Shown here one piece after another: positions 19,653 through 29,796 of a DNA stretch of 64,000 nucleotides. Both the position numbers and the translations under genes were made by a program. This stretch comes from Christiangramia bathymodioli (GTDB lineage: Bacteria > Bacteroidota > Bacteroidia > Flavobacteriales > Flavobacteriaceae): contig SRSL01000002.1 in NCBI GenBank assembly GCA_009735695.1, positions 425,229 to 489,228 of the forward strand. The letters run 5' to 3'. Positions within the stretch are counted from its first letter, which is position 1; every line of letters begins with the position of its first letter. The notes under the pieces were generated by a model. That model made no database searches. It was not told the origin of the DNA and was given only the letters and a program-made list of their open reading frames with translations.

Positions 19653-19955
19653 TTAATAACTTTTTACTTTAATAACCTGTGGTCTTAATGGCTCTTTCTT
19701 CCAAACATAGGTATAAAGATACATCAGGGTAAAGGTTGGTATAATATCGGTTCCGGGAAGGATCTCTTCAAGGAATACGAGCACCGAGGCCAGTTTTCCT
19801 TTTCGTCCGGGATACATTTCACTCATTTTTTTAGCAGCATAAGGTGCCCAGGCAAGGTCTAAAAAAGGACCTATCACCGGAATACCTACCGTGGCCATAC
19901 CTATCAGGTCATAAGCCAGGCCTTTTACAAATATTTTATTTTTGAATAGGTTCAT
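19653..19955 (-). CDS. Conserved small membrane-associated protein, unknown function
   Basis: 100 residues with two hydrophobic stretches (GLAYDLIGMATVGIPVIGPF at 12-31 and TFTLMYLYTYVW around 78-90) and a Gly-Pro-rich first segment. A basic patch follows (MYPGRKGKLASV). It resembles small Bacteroidetes proteins of unknown function. It is followed (in transcription) only by the convergent terminator. The ATG at 19955 is preceded by an AT-rich leader. Real gene likely; function unknown. Confidence 0.75.
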   Translation of the reverse strand: MNLFKNKIFVKGLAYDLIGMATVGIPVIGPFLDLAWAPYAAKKMSEMYPGRKGKLASVLVFLEEILPGTDIIPTFTLMYLYTYVWKKEPLRPQVIKVKSY

Positions 19956-20001
19956 ATCTTTTTTTTTCCATAATTATTTCAAAAAAGGTGCCAGAAATAA
20001 A

Positions 20002-20598
20002 TCAGCGTAAATTGGAGCTAATTAACTTCAGGAACTCTTCCCTGGTTTCTATTTTTTTAAACTGACCTCTGAACCCAGAGGTAGTGGTAGCACTATTCTG
20101 TTTTTCCACTCCACGCATCATCATACACATATGAACAGCTTCAATAACCACGGCTACTCCTTTTGGTTTAAGCGTTTTATTCAGACATTCCAGGATATCA
20201 TGGGTAAGTCTTTCCTGAACCTGAAGCCTCCGGGCGAATACATCTACTACCCTTGGCAGCTTGCTCAAACCTATTATTTTTCCATTCGGGATATAGGCGA
20301 TATGAGCTTTTCCGAAGAATGGTAGCATATGATGCTCGCATAGTGAGTATAATTCTATATCCTTTACCACCACCATTTCGTCGTAAGTCTCTTCAAAAAC
20401 AGCTTTTTTAAGGATCTTTTCGGCATCCATTGAATAACCCTGGGTTAAAAACTGCATGGCTTTGGCTGCCCTTTCCGGTGTTCTTAAGAGGCCTTCACGT
20501 TTGGGGTCCTCTCCCACTCCCTGGATGATATTTTTAAAATTCTGTTTTAGATCCGCGGTGATATCTGGATCAAATTCATCAACTTGTCTATAGGCCAT
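20002..20598 (-). CDS. folE: GTP cyclohydrolase I
   Basis: 198 residues, the usual length of GTP cyclohydrolase I. Zn-ligand and active-site residues are visible: [15 protein letters not shown] (Cys and two His) and [16 protein letters not shown] (second Cys). TTTSGFRG is close to the C terminus. It opens the imidazole of GTP to 7,8-dihydroneopterin triphosphate, the first step of folate and biopterin biosynthesis; it acts as a decamer. The msrA gene stops one base before the folE start, so they form one transcription unit (msrA first). Confidence 0.97.
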   Translation of the reverse strand: MAYRQVDEFDPDITADLKQNFKNIIQGVGEDPKREGLLRTPERAAKAMQFLTQGYSMDAEKILKKAVFEETYDEMVVVKDIELYSLCEHHMLPFFGKAHIAYIPNGKIIGLSKLPRVVDVFARRLQVQERLTHDILECLNKTLKPKGVAVVIEAVHMCMMMRGVEKQNSATTTSGFRGQFKKIETREEFLKLISSNLR

Positions 20599-20599
20599 T

Positions 20600-21151
20600 T
20601 TAATTCTTCTGTTTCAATTTATCTGAAAATAATTTCTTTAGCTTGGTGATCTTGGGATCTATTATAAACTGGCAGTAGGGCTGTTGGCGATGCTGATTAT
20701 AAAATTCCTGATGCTCCTGTTCAGCCTCATAGAATGCCGAAGCTTCAGTAACTTCAGTAACTATGGGGTCTTTGAATACGTTTTCGGCTTCTAGCATCCG
20801 GATTACCTCTTCGGCCACCTCTTTTTGTTCTTCATCATGATAAAAGATCGCACTTCTATATTGGGTACCAACATCATTTTGTTGCCTGTTAAGAGTCGTA
20901 GGATCATGGGTTGCGAAAAAGACCAGCAGCAATTCCCGGTAATTTATTCTGTGAGGATCGAACATTAATTCGATTGCCTCAGCATGGCCGGTTCTTCCGC
21001 TGATCACCTCGCGATAAGGTGGGTTTTTAATAGTGCCTCCGGTAAACCCCGAACGTACTTTTTCCACCCCTTCCAGGCGTTGAAAAACCGCTTCGGTACA
21101 CCAGAAGCAACCCGCGGCAAGCGTGGCTTTTTTCAAATTCTTATCCTGCAT
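20600..21151 (-). CDS. msrA: Peptide methionine-(S)-S-oxide reductase MsrA
   Basis: 183 residues from the ATG at 21151; an upstream TTG at 21190 adds 13 unconserved residues. The active-site signature [10 protein letters not shown] lies near the N terminus, with [12 protein letters not shown] and [12 protein letters not shown] following. C-terminal '[15 protein letters not shown]' carries a resolving Cys candidate. It reduces methionine sulfoxide in damaged proteins using thioredoxin. It is immediately upstream of folE. Confidence 0.96.
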   Translation of the reverse strand: MQDKNLKKATLAAGCFWCTEAVFQRLEGVEKVRSGFTGGTIKNPPYREVISGRTGHAEAIELMFDPHRINYRELLLVFFATHDPTTLNRQQNDVGTQYRSAIFYHDEEQKEVAEEVIRMLEAENVFKDPIVTEVTEASAFYEAEQEHQEFYNQHRQQPYCQFIIDPKITKLKKLFSDKLKQKN

Positions 21152-21284
21152 TATTTTTTTGTTTATCAAATTTACTTTTTTAATAAACAAAATAGCCCTG
21201 TTTAACCTTATTTTAATGAATTAAGTTGTCCTTCTTTCAGAATGAGGTTACATTTGGGCGATTTTAATAGCAATACCCCAATTC

Positions 21285-23720
21285 ATGCCCGAAAATCGTG
21301 CTTTAATTTTCATTTTTTTCATTATTAGCTTTTATGGTTTTTCCCAACAGGACGTTCAACGAAAGATTTACGAGACCAAAAGAATAGAAAATACGCCCGT
21401 AATAGATGGTATTCCTAATGAAAAGGTTTGGGAACAGGCTGAGAATGCCTCAAATTTTGTCATGCTGGAGCCTGGGGATGGCGATCCAATTCCGGAGGAC
21501 CATATGACCGATGTGAAATTATTGTACAATGATGAGGCCATTTTTATTGCTGCCTATATGAAGGAAAAACATCCGGGCCGTATCCTCACCCAATTCACAC
21601 AACGCGACAACCTTGAACAGGCCGAATTCTTTCTGGTTGATATCAATACCTATGATGATGGGGAGAACCAGACCCGGTTCATTGTGACCGCCGCCGGCAC
21701 ACAGGCCGATGCAAAATTAACCGGTGACGATGAAGACTACAGCTATAACGTCGTATGGGAATCGGCTATTTCGATGGATGAAAACGGCTGGTATGTCGAA
21801 ATGAAGATCCCATATGCTGCCTTACGATTTCCAGATAAGCCGGTGCAAACCTGGGGAATTCAGTTCTACCGGGAGATCAATCATCTCAATGAAGGCTATG
21901 TTTGGAATTACGTGAACAAGTCCATTGGCCAGCGTAGTCAGTATAACGGATTACTGAAAGGAATTGAAAATATAGATCCTCCCATTAGGCTTAGCCTCTA
22001 CCCTTATTTGCAGGGTTCGGTTGACCAATTTGATGGGAATACCGATTTCAATTTTAATGCAGGAATGGATCTGAAATATGGAATCAACGACTCCTTTACT
22101 TTAGATATGACGCTGGTTCCTGATTTTGGCCAGACCGCCTATGACAATGTAGAGCTCAACCTTGGCCCGTTTGAACAGGTGTTCGGCGAGAACAGGGCTT
22201 TTTTCACCGAGGGAACCGACCTCTTCACTAAAGGAAATCTTTTTTACTCCAGGAGGGTTGGAAGCACTCCGCTTGGCTACAATGATGCCCAGGCCGAACT
22301 TCTGGAAAACGAAAATATCATTGAAAACCCTGAACGAACCGATCTTTTAAATGCCATGAAAGTTTCCGGAAGAACCGATCGTGGCCTGGGAATTGGTTTT
22401 TTCAATGCCATCACCGATAAAGTCGAAGCTGTATACCGGGATACCATTACAGGGGAAACCCGCCGAAGAACCACCGAACCTTTTGCCAACTATAATATCG
22501 TCGTGCTCGATCAGCGTTTCAACAAAAACTCCTCGATCTCCCTGATCAATACCAACGTGACGCGAAATGGACATTTCAGGGACGGGAATGTTTCAGCATT
22601 CCTTTTTGATATTTATAACAGGGAAAATTCATTCAATTTCGCTGGCCAGGCCAAGATGAGCAATGTGAATCTACCCGGCCAGAATAAAACAGGTTTCTCT
22701 TCTATTTTTTCAGCTGAAAGAACCAAGGGGAATTTCAGATATGAAATAGGCCATGAATTTGCTAATGAAACCTTCGACATCAATGACCTTGGGATCAACC
22801 TGATAAATAATTACAATAACTTTTCCTGGGGTGGTTCCTACCGAATCTTTGAACCAAAAGGGAATTTTAATAACTATCAGATAAGGATCTTTGGTCAGCA
22901 CTTAAGGCGATATAAACCTGATATTACCGTGAATACCGGAATGGGAGGCAGTTTTTTCGCCATGACAAGAAAGCGATTCGCCTTTGGAGGAGGAATGGAT
23001 ATCAATTCAGAATTCAGGGATTTTTTCGAGACCAGGGCTGAAAACGCCTATGTATTATACAAACCTTTTGGCAGTGTGAACGGCTTTGTTTCTTCCGATT
23101 ATCGCAAGCGCTTTGCTTATGACGTTAGACTTAATTTCGAAGAGTATTTTGAATCTGATCAATTGGGAATGAGGCTGAACCTGGAACCCAGATTCAGATT
23201 CAATGATCAGTTCAACATGATCTACGAATTCACCTATAACAACCAGGAAAATCGAAACAGCTTTGTAAGCAAATCCGAAGGGGAAATAATCTTCGGAATC
23301 CGGGATCAGAAAAGTATCGAAAACTCGATCAACGCGAATTACAATTTCAATCCCAAACAGGGCATCAATTTAAGGTTCAGGAATTTCTGGTCTACGGCTA
23401 CCTTTGCTGATGGTGAATTTACGGAACTGGCAGATGAAGGTTCATTAATTCCAGTGGATTATCCAAAAACTGAAGAGAACGATCCAGATGTTAATTTCAA
23501 TATCTGGAACCTGGATCTTAGCTATCGCTGGCAGTTCGCACCGGGAAGCGAGGCGGTACTACTCTATCGCAATTCGATCTTTAATCAGGATAGGCTAAGT
23601 CAGTTAGGATTTGATGAAAGCCTGGACAGGCTCTTTTTGCAACCAGCCCGCCATAACCTGAGCCTTCGGGTGGTATATTTCATAGATTATAATATCGCCA
23701 AGAACATATTCAAAAGTTAG
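21285..23720 (+). CDS. DUF5916 domain-containing protein with N-terminal CBM9-like domain
   Basis: 811 residues with a signal peptide (LIFIFFIISFYGFS). Residues about 30-235 form a carbohydrate-binding family 9-like sandwich ('VIDGIPNEKVWEQAENASNF', 'WYVEMKIPYAALRF'). The remainder is the DUF5916 region, rich in beta-strand signs and ending in a barrel-like C terminus. I expect a surface/outer membrane protein, but no enzymatic residues are obvious. It starts a plus-strand unit followed 52 bases later by the lolD-like gene. Confidence 0.9.
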   Translation: MPENRALIFIFFIISFYGFSQQDVQRKIYETKRIENTPVIDGIPNEKVWEQAENASNFVMLEPGDGDPIPEDHMTDVKLLYNDEAIFIAAYMKEKHPGRILTQFTQRDNLEQAEFFLVDINTYDDGENQTRFIVTAAGTQADAKLTGDDEDYSYNVVWESAISMDENGWYVEMKIPYAALRFPDKPVQTWGIQFYREINHLNEGYVWNYVNKSIGQRSQYNGLLKGIENIDPPIRLSLYPYLQGSVDQFDGNTDFNFNAGMDLKYGINDSFTLDMTLVPDFGQTAYDNVELNLGPFEQVFGENRAFFTEGTDLFTKGNLFYSRRVGSTPLGYNDAQAELLENENIIENPERTDLLNAMKVSGRTDRGLGIGFFNAITDKVEAVYRDTITGETRRRTTEPFANYNIVVLDQRFNKNSSISLINTNVTRNGHFRDGNVSAFLFDIYNRENSFNFAGQAKMSNVNLPGQNKTGFSSIFSAERTKGNFRYEIGHEFANETFDINDLGINLINNYNNFSWGGSYRIFEPKGNFNNYQIRIFGQHLRRYKPDITVNTGMGGSFFAMTRKRFAFGGGMDINSEFRDFFETRAENAYVLYKPFGSVNGFVSSDYRKRFAYDVRLNFEEYFESDQLGMRLNLEPRFRFNDQFNMIYEFTYNNQENRNSFVSKSEGEIIFGIRDQKSIENSINANYNFNPKQGINLRFRNFWSTATFADGEFTELADEGSLIPVDYPKTEENDPDVNFNIWNLDLSYRWQFAPGSEAVLLYRNSIFNQDRLSQLGFDESLDRLFLQPARHNLSLRVVYFIDYNIAKNIFKS

Positions 23721-23772
23721 TCTTTGGGAATCCTGTTAATTTGGCTATTTTCGGAACTCCTATTTTAGAATC

Positions 23773-24438
23773 ATGATACTTGCCAAAAACATTCATAAAT
23801 ATTACGGAGACCTTCATGTCCTAAAAGGCGTGGATCTGCATATCAGGAAAAGCGAGATCGTTTCCATCGTTGGAGCTTCAGGTGCGGGGAAGACCACTTT
23901 ACTCCAGATCATGGGTACCCTGGACAGGCCTTCAAAAAAGGAAAATTCAGAACTTCAGATCAATGACACCAATATCTATGGATTGTCTTCAAAGGAACTT
24001 TCCCGGTTCAGAAATGAACATATTGGTTTTATCTTTCAGTTTCACCAGTTGTTGCCCGAATTTACAGCCCTGGAAAATATTTGTATCCCTGCCTTTATCA
24101 AAAAAACTCCGCGTAAGGAAGCCGAAAAAAGGGCCATGGAACTCCTGGGTTTTTTAGGCCTGGAAAACAGAGCTTCACACAAACCTGGAGAATTAAGTGG
24201 CGGTGAGCAGCAGCGTATCGCGGTGGCCAGGAGCCTTATCAATAATCCGGCGGTTGTATTTGCAGATGAACCTTCCGGAAATCTGGACAGCGAATCAGCC
24301 GAAAATCTACACCAGTTATTTTTTCGCCTCAGGGATGAATTCGAGCAAACCTTCGTGATCGTAACCCATAACGAAGAACTTGCCGATATGGCCGACCGGA
24401 AGCTTACCATGGTCGACGGGGAGATCATCAACGAATAA
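23773..24438 (+). CDS. lolD: ABC transporter ATP-binding protein, LolD-type
   Basis: 221 residues. Walker A GASGAGKT (K40), Q-loop in [11 protein letters not shown], signature [13 protein letters not shown], Walker [13 protein letters not shown] and H-loop VTHNEE are all present. The length and 'PSGNLDSE' fit the LolD/MacB-FtsE subgroup that energises lipoprotein release. No permease partner is adjacent in this window, so the symbol is by homology only; a macrolide-type or FtsE-like role cannot be excluded. Confidence 0.9.
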   Translation: MILAKNIHKYYGDLHVLKGVDLHIRKSEIVSIVGASGAGKTTLLQIMGTLDRPSKKENSELQINDTNIYGLSSKELSRFRNEHIGFIFQFHQLLPEFTALENICIPAFIKKTPRKEAEKRAMELLGFLGLENRASHKPGELSGGEQQRIAVARSLINNPAVVFADEPSGNLDSESAENLHQLFFRLRDEFEQTFVIVTHNEELADMADRKLTMVDGEIINE

Positions 24439-24482
24439 TTCAAATTGAGCCGATAGCGTTTCAGCAGACTTGCAGGGAATCC

Positions 24483-24490
24483 TATCTTTG
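24483..24490 (+). promoter_or_regulatory. -7 box candidate TATCTTTG before 24511 gene
   Basis: Perfect match to TAnnTTTG, 20 bases before the ATG at 24511. The -33 element is only a TTT at about 22 bases upstream, so it is an incomplete promoter match. Confidence 0.45.
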
Positions 24491-24510
24491 CAAAAATTTG
24501 AAAAGGATTT

Positions 24511-25287
24511 ATGAAGTTTTCCAAAGCTGAGCTTAAGGAATTTTTAGACCAAAAAGTAATTCAATACAACACCCCGGAATTTATCGATTCCGATCCCGTA
24601 CAGATCCCACATCTTTTTCAGAAAAAGGAAGATATCGAGATCTCTGGTTTTTTAACCGCGACCATCGCCTGGGGAAATCGAAAAAGCATTCTTAACAATG
24701 CTGAAAAACTGATGAACATAATGGACAGGAGTCCGTACGATTTCATCATGAACCATGAGGAAACAGACCTTAAAAATCTCGACGGTTTTGTTCACCGCAC
24801 TTTTAATTCAGTAGACCTCCAATATTTTGTTCGCGCCTTACAGAACATCTACCAGAACCATGGTGGCATGGAGTCGATCTTTCTGGATCATAGCGAGCGG
24901 GACAGTCTTCAGCCTGCCATACATCATTTCAAATCGATCTTTTTCGAATTGCCTCATCAACCCAGAACCGAAAAGCATGTAAGCGATCCGCTGAAAAATT
25001 CAGCAGCTAAACGCCTCAACATGTTTTTGAGATGGATGGTAAGACAGGACCAGGCTGGTGTGGATTTCGGAATATGGAAAAATATCTCTCCTGCCCTGTT
25101 ATCCTGTCCGCTAGACGTACATTCGGGCAATGTCGCACGAAAACTCGGTTTATTAAAACGCAAAATGAACGATGCGAAAGCTCTTGCTCAACTGGACGCG
25201 AACCTGAGAAAAATGGATCCCAGCGATCCAGTAAAATATGATTTTGCCCTTTTTGGCCTTGGAGTCTTTGAAAAAGGCCTGTTTTAG
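24511..25287 (+). CDS. TIGR02757-type conserved protein (DUF2400)
   Basis: 258 residues of the TIGR02757/DUF2400 family. Typical segments are FLTATIAWGNRKSIL, 'DFIMNH', FVHRTFNSVDLQYFVRAL, and the HhH-glycosylase-like end RMMVRQD-type motif, here 'NMFLRWMVRQDQAGVDFGIW', followed by CPLDVHSGNVARKLGLL. Its fold suggests a nucleic-acid role, but no activity has been established to my knowledge. It has its own -7 box. Confidence 0.88.
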   Translation: MKFSKAELKEFLDQKVIQYNTPEFIDSDPVQIPHLFQKKEDIEISGFLTATIAWGNRKSILNNAEKLMNIMDRSPYDFIMNHEETDLKNLDGFVHRTFNSVDLQYFVRALQNIYQNHGGMESIFLDHSERDSLQPAIHHFKSIFFELPHQPRTEKHVSDPLKNSAAKRLNMFLRWMVRQDQAGVDFGIWKNISPALLSCPLDVHSGNVARKLGLLKRKMNDAKALAQLDANLRKMDPSDPVKYDFALFGLGVFEKGLF

Positions 25288-25343
25288 AAGCTTGCCGGTT
25301 AACTTTTTTTTAACGTACTTTACTTTTCTAAAAGTGTCAAAAG

Positions 25344-26561
25344 ATGATAAGCCCCACATTACCCGCCAACGAATCGGCGCGTATTGAAGCCGTTAGGGAC
25401 CTGGAAATTCTGGATTCTTTTGCAGAGGATACTTATGATAGTATAACCAAACTTGCCAGCGAGATCTGCCAGACCCCAATTGCCTTGATCAGCATTATGG
25501 ATTCAAACCGAAACTGGTTCAAATCTAAAGTAGGTACCGATATTCCCCAGACAGACCGGGATATTTCCTTTTGTGGCCATGCTATTCTGGAACCCAGTGA
25601 AATTTTGGAGATCACCAATACCAGGAACGACATTCGCTTTCAGGATAACCCGCTGGTGAATTCAGAAAACGGAGTTCGTTTTTATGCCGGGGTACCCATA
25701 AAAAATGAACAGGGCTTACCACTTGGAACCTTATGTGTGCTGGATTCCAAAGAACACCAATTAACAGAAGGCCAGAAAGAATCTCTGAAAGCACTTGCCA
25801 AGCAGGTGGAACTGCTTTTCGAATATCGCCGAAAGAACAGGGTTTTGGAAAAGATGAAGAACGACCTGGATGAAAACAACCGCATCCTCAGGGAGTTTGC
25901 CAGTACCGTATCTCATGACCTCAAAATGCCACTGGCAAATATGATCATCACGGCCGATATTTTGAAGGCTAAATATGCCTCCAAAATGGACGAGGAGGGA
26001 ATCAATTACCTGGATTACTTAAAACAGGCCGGGCTTACCCTAAGCGATTACATCAACGGAATTCTGGACCATTATTCCAGCAGCAGTACAGAAGCTGTAT
26101 TAAACCAGGAATTCTTTTTGAATGATCTTCTGGAAGATATCATTGATCTGCTTCAGATCGCTGAAAACTGCGAAATCAATCTACCCGATAATAACCTGAA
26201 AATACATTCGAATAGTTCAGCCCTTGGGCAGATTTTCATGAATCTTATCAGCAATTCCCTGAAATACAACAAGCAGGAAAAGATCATTATCGATATTGAT
26301 TGTACTGAAAACCGTGAGTTTTTCAACTTCAGTATTAGTGATAACGGAATTGGCATCCCCAAAGAAAAGCAGGAACGCATATTTGATCTTTTCATAACGG
26401 CTACCGATACCGATCGCAGGGGAAAAAAAGGACATGGGATTGGACTATCCACGGTTAAAAAGCTGGTAGCTGGTTTAGGAGGAAGCATCAAGGTTGTTTC
26501 AGAAGAAGGAAAGGGAACCAGGTTCGATTTCAGCATTAAGCGTGTGATACCCGTAGATTAG
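25344..26561 (+). CDS. GAF domain sensor histidine kinase (copy 1)
   Basis: 405 residues, no transmembrane segment, so cytoplasmic. The GAF domain spans about 25-165 (CQTPIALISIMDSNRNWFK, GVRFYAGVPI, GTLCVLDS). The DHp helix carries phospho-acceptor H191 (SHDLKMPLANM). HATPase_c follows with N-box QIFMNLISNSLKYNK, G1 DNGIGIPKEK and G2 GHGIGLSTVKKL. No response regulator is adjacent. It is closely related to the next gene, suggesting duplication. The ligand of the GAF domain is unknown. Confidence 0.95.
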   Translation: MISPTLPANESARIEAVRDLEILDSFAEDTYDSITKLASEICQTPIALISIMDSNRNWFKSKVGTDIPQTDRDISFCGHAILEPSEILEITNTRNDIRFQDNPLVNSENGVRFYAGVPIKNEQGLPLGTLCVLDSKEHQLTEGQKESLKALAKQVELLFEYRRKNRVLEKMKNDLDENNRILREFASTVSHDLKMPLANMIITADILKAKYASKMDEEGINYLDYLKQAGLTLSDYINGILDHYSSSSTEAVLNQEFFLNDLLEDIIDLLQIAENCEINLPDNNLKIHSNSSALGQIFMNLISNSLKYNKQEKIIIDIDCTENREFFNFSISDNGIGIPKEKQERIFDLFITATDTDRRGKKGHGIGLSTVKKLVAGLGGSIKVVSEEGKGTRFDFSIKRVIPVD

Positions 26562-26624
26562 GATTTTTTTATAATTATTCTTATCTATTTTAAATACCTT
26601 TAAAACAACATTCTACTTGGGGCA

Positions 26625-27827
26625 ATGCAACATAAACTTGTGCCCTTCAATGAAAAGCTTAGGCAGGCTGCATTGAAGGAATATAAAATAATTAATACCG
26701 GGCCAGATAAAGATTACGATAATCTTACTTTCCTGGCTGCGGCTATATGTGACGTGCCCGTCGCAAAAATAAGTATCGTAGATAAAGATCGTATCTGGAC
26801 CAAGTCTATTTATGGCATGGAAAGCGATGTACTACAGCGGGAAAATTCGCTGTGTGACAACGCCATTCACCAGGAAGAATCTATTACTATACTTTCCAGG
26901 TCCAGAAACCCGGAACTTTTTTCGAACGTGAAATCGGTCTACGGAAAAGATTTTAGCTTCTATGCAGGCGTTCCGTTGCATAATCCACAAGGTCATGCCA
27001 TCGCCGTATTTTGCATATTCGACACTCGTGAACGCAGTTTAACCGACGAACAAATAAAGGCTTTACTGGCATTGGCAGGCCAAACCATGAATTTATTCGA
27101 ATTCAGGAAACAGAAGAATAAGCTTTATGAAGTTCAGAAGATATTAAAAGAAAAATACAGGGAACTGGAGCGTTTTGCCAGCCTGGTGTCTCATGATCTT
27201 AAATCGCCCCTGGCCAATATTATTTCCCTGAGCGAGCTTTTGAAAGAAGAAAACAAAGGTAAATTCGATGAGGAAACCGAGCAATACCTGGAATTCCTGG
27301 TAGAGTCTTCGTATTCCCTTCGGAATTATATTGACGGAATTCTCAGTTTCTACCGAAGCGACCATGTGCTGGAAAAGGATTATGTGAACGTAGACCTTCA
27401 CAAACTGCTGAAGGGGATCGTTGACCTTTACCAGGTTTCAGACGATATCGAGATTATTTATCCAGATGATGTGATGCTTCATAACGTCAATAAAGCGGCC
27501 CTTACCCAGGTTTTCATGAACCTTATCAGCAATGCTTTAAAATACAACGACAAGCCCAGACGAAAAGTGACCATTAATCACAGCCGAAACGAAGAGTTCT
27601 ATTTCTTCGAGGTCAGGGATAACGGTGCCGGTATTCCAAAGGAAAAACTCAAGGAGATTTTTAATCTTTTCACTACTCTTGAAACAGCCGATCGCGACGG
27701 AAATATGGGGAGCGGGATCGGGCTTGCTACGGTGAAAAAGCTGGTGGAATCTATGGGTGGCACCATAACGGTTGAGTCGACTCCCGGCGAAGGAAGCATT
27801 TTCAAATTCCGAATTAAAAGGTTGTAG
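26625..27827 (+). CDS. GAF domain sensor histidine kinase (copy 2)
   Basis: 400 residues with the same layout as the preceding gene: GAF about 25-165 (DVPVAKISIVDKDRIWTK, FYAGVPLHN), H190 in SHDLKSPLANI, then N-box VFMNLISNALKYND, DNGAGIPKEK and GSGIGLATVKKL. Both proteins share the GAF-to-DHp spacing, consistent with tandem duplication and later divergence. Neither has a membrane segment or an adjacent receiver domain. The ATG at 26625 follows a 63-base intergenic stretch. Confidence 0.95.
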   Translation: MQHKLVPFNEKLRQAALKEYKIINTGPDKDYDNLTFLAAAICDVPVAKISIVDKDRIWTKSIYGMESDVLQRENSLCDNAIHQEESITILSRSRNPELFSNVKSVYGKDFSFYAGVPLHNPQGHAIAVFCIFDTRERSLTDEQIKALLALAGQTMNLFEFRKQKNKLYEVQKILKEKYRELERFASLVSHDLKSPLANIISLSELLKEENKGKFDEETEQYLEFLVESSYSLRNYIDGILSFYRSDHVLEKDYVNVDLHKLLKGIVDLYQVSDDIEIIYPDDVMLHNVNKAALTQVFMNLISNALKYNDKPRRKVTINHSRNEEFYFFEVRDNGAGIPKEKLKEIFNLFTTLETADRDGNMGSGIGLATVKKLVESMGGTITVESTPGEGSIFKFRIKRL

Positions 27828-27849
27828 CCAACAATCGCATTTCATTTTC

Positions 27850-27857
27850 TATATTTG
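27850..27857 (+). promoter_or_regulatory. -7 box candidate TATATTTG before the BatA-like gene
   Basis: Perfect TAnnTTTG 19 bases ahead of the ATG at 27877. A TTG lies 25 bases upstream (27822-27824), slightly longer than the preferred spacer. Confidence 0.5.
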
Positions 27858-27876
27858 AGAAACCTTTTTCCCAACT

Positions 27877-29796
27877 ATGCGATTTCAACACCCGGAATTA
27901 TTGTATGCCCTGCTCCTGCTTTTACTTCCGATCATTGTACATTTATTTCGCCTTAGGAAATTCCAGAAAGAAGATTTTACCAATGTCAAATTCCTGAAAA
28001 AGGTCATTCAGGAAACCCGGAAAAGTTCGCGTTTAAAGAAATTCCTGATCCTTTTCACCCGTTTATTCCTGGTCGCCTGCCTGGTTCTGGCCTTTGCCCA
28101 GCCATATATTCCAGCCGGTGAGAAAGCCATTAAACAGGTTAAAACCTTTATTTACCTCGATAACTCTTTCAGCATGGAGGCTGGCAATGGCCCAAACTCA
28201 TTACTGCAGTTGGCGGTTACCGACCTGCTGAATGGCCTGCAGGAAAATTCAGATTACGCGCTTGTTACCAATAATAGCGAATTTTATGGTCGCAGCACTG
28301 CCGACATTAAGGATGAACTTCAGGAACTGCAACCCACTTCAGAAGATATCGATTTCAGGCAGATACAATTGAAAGCTGAAAACTATTTTAAAGACACCCC
28401 CGAACTCAGTAAGGAAGTGCTGATCATTTCAGACTTTCAGAATTCGCTAAATTTACCACAGCAGCTCCAAACTGGATCGATCGAATATAAATTTATTCCA
28501 ACCCGAATTGAGAATATCAGAAATATAAGTCTTGACACGGCTTTAATTAGTGATTCCAATCCCGAAAGTATTGAGCTGAGCTTGCGAATAAAGGCTAATT
28601 ACAAGTCACAGGAACCGGTGGCTATTTCTGTTCGCCATGGAGAAAGGCTTTTAGGCAGGAATACGGTAGAGATTGATGCCGGTGAGGAAAAAGAGATCCA
28701 ATTTCAATTAAAGAACGAACAAATTTCAAACGGGCAGATAGAAATCGAAGACCCGGGATGGCCGTATGACAATCGCCTGTTTTTTTCGATATCCGAAAAT
28801 CCACCAGCCAGGGTAGTGGTCATCTCTAACGCTGATGTAGCTTTCCTCGAAAAAATCTATTCAGAACCTGAATTTGAGACCAGCATCTTCACCCCCAACC
28901 AGATCGATTTTAACCAGTTGAATTCGGCCAACCTGATCGTACTGAATGAACTGAGAGCGGTTTCTTCTTCCCTGGCTACCAACCTGGGCAGTTCGATGAG
29001 TTCAGGAACTTCAGTAATCGTGATACCCGCAGCAGAAATATCTAATTATAACAGGCTACTCTCCAGCCTGGAACTTCCCGAATTTATGGGCTCGGCAGAA
29101 AATGAGCGGCTAATCAGCAGTATAGAATTCGACCATCCACTGCTCGATGGCGTTTTTGAAGACCGTACCCAGAATTTCGAATATCCCAAAGTCACATCTT
29201 CTTACATTCTGCCATTGCGTGGCAGCATCCTGTTATACGAAGACAATTCACCTTTTTTGATCGCTAATAATGCGGCTTATCTTTTTTCAGCAGCTCTGAA
29301 TAGCGATAATTCCAATTTCCAGAATTCTCCTTTGATCGTTCCGATTTTTTACCAGATAGGCCTAGAATCTCTAAAGAAACCCCAACTGTATTATTTAACC
29401 GGGAGCGACTCTAAGATCGACATACAGGCAAGCCTAGGAAAAGACGAGGTTCTCAAATTGAGCAATTCAGAAGCTTCAGTCATCCCCCAACAGCAAAATT
29501 TTAACAACCGGGTTCAACTCAGCACAACGGGGCTGGATCTCGCGGCTGGAAATTATACCGTAGAAGCCGGGCAGGAAGAACTGGGAATGATAAGTTTAAA
29601 TTACGACCGAAAAGAAAGCGAACTGCAATTCGTTAATGTGGAGGATATCGAAGGGGTCGAAGTAATTGATTCGGTAAAAGAGTATTTCACCCAGGCAAAT
29701 GCCGCTTCGCAAATCAATGCGCTTTGGAAATGGTTTGTTATTTTTGCTTTGTTCTTTTTAGCTGCGGAAATGCTACTAATAAAATTCTTTAAATGA
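27877..29796 (+). CDS. BatA-type N-terminal membrane domain protein with VWA-like region
   Basis: 639 residues. The start 'MRFQHPELLYALLLLLLPIIVHLF' followed by LRKFQKEDFTNVKFLKKV is the TIGR02226 (BatA N-terminal) signature; a second TM is at about 55-75, and a C-terminal TM (FVIFALFFLAAEMLLIKFF). Between them the VWA-like part has DNSFSMEAGNGP. The C-terminal half resembles membrane proteins of unknown function that accompany Bat operons, and the normal batA/B/C partners are absent. It overlaps the dihydroorotase homologue by four bases (ATGA), so the two are translationally coupled. Confidence 0.88.
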   Translation: MRFQHPELLYALLLLLLPIIVHLFRLRKFQKEDFTNVKFLKKVIQETRKSSRLKKFLILFTRLFLVACLVLAFAQPYIPAGEKAIKQVKTFIYLDNSFSMEAGNGPNSLLQLAVTDLLNGLQENSDYALVTNNSEFYGRSTADIKDELQELQPTSEDIDFRQIQLKAENYFKDTPELSKEVLIISDFQNSLNLPQQLQTGSIEYKFIPTRIENIRNISLDTALISDSNPESIELSLRIKANYKSQEPVAISVRHGERLLGRNTVEIDAGEEKEIQFQLKNEQISNGQIEIEDPGWPYDNRLFFSISENPPARVVVISNADVAFLEKIYSEPEFETSIFTPNQIDFNQLNSANLIVLNELRAVSSSLATNLGSSMSSGTSVIVIPAAEISNYNRLLSSLELPEFMGSAENERLISSIEFDHPLLDGVFEDRTQNFEYPKVTSSYILPLRGSILLYEDNSPFLIANNAAYLFSAALNSDNSNFQNSPLIVPIFYQIGLESLKKPQLYYLTGSDSKIDIQASLGKDEVLKLSNSEASVIPQQQNFNNRVQLSTTGLDLAAGNYTVEAGQEELGMISLNYDRKESELQFVNVEDIEGVEVIDSVKEYFTQANAASQINALWKWFVIFALFFLAAEMLLIKFFK

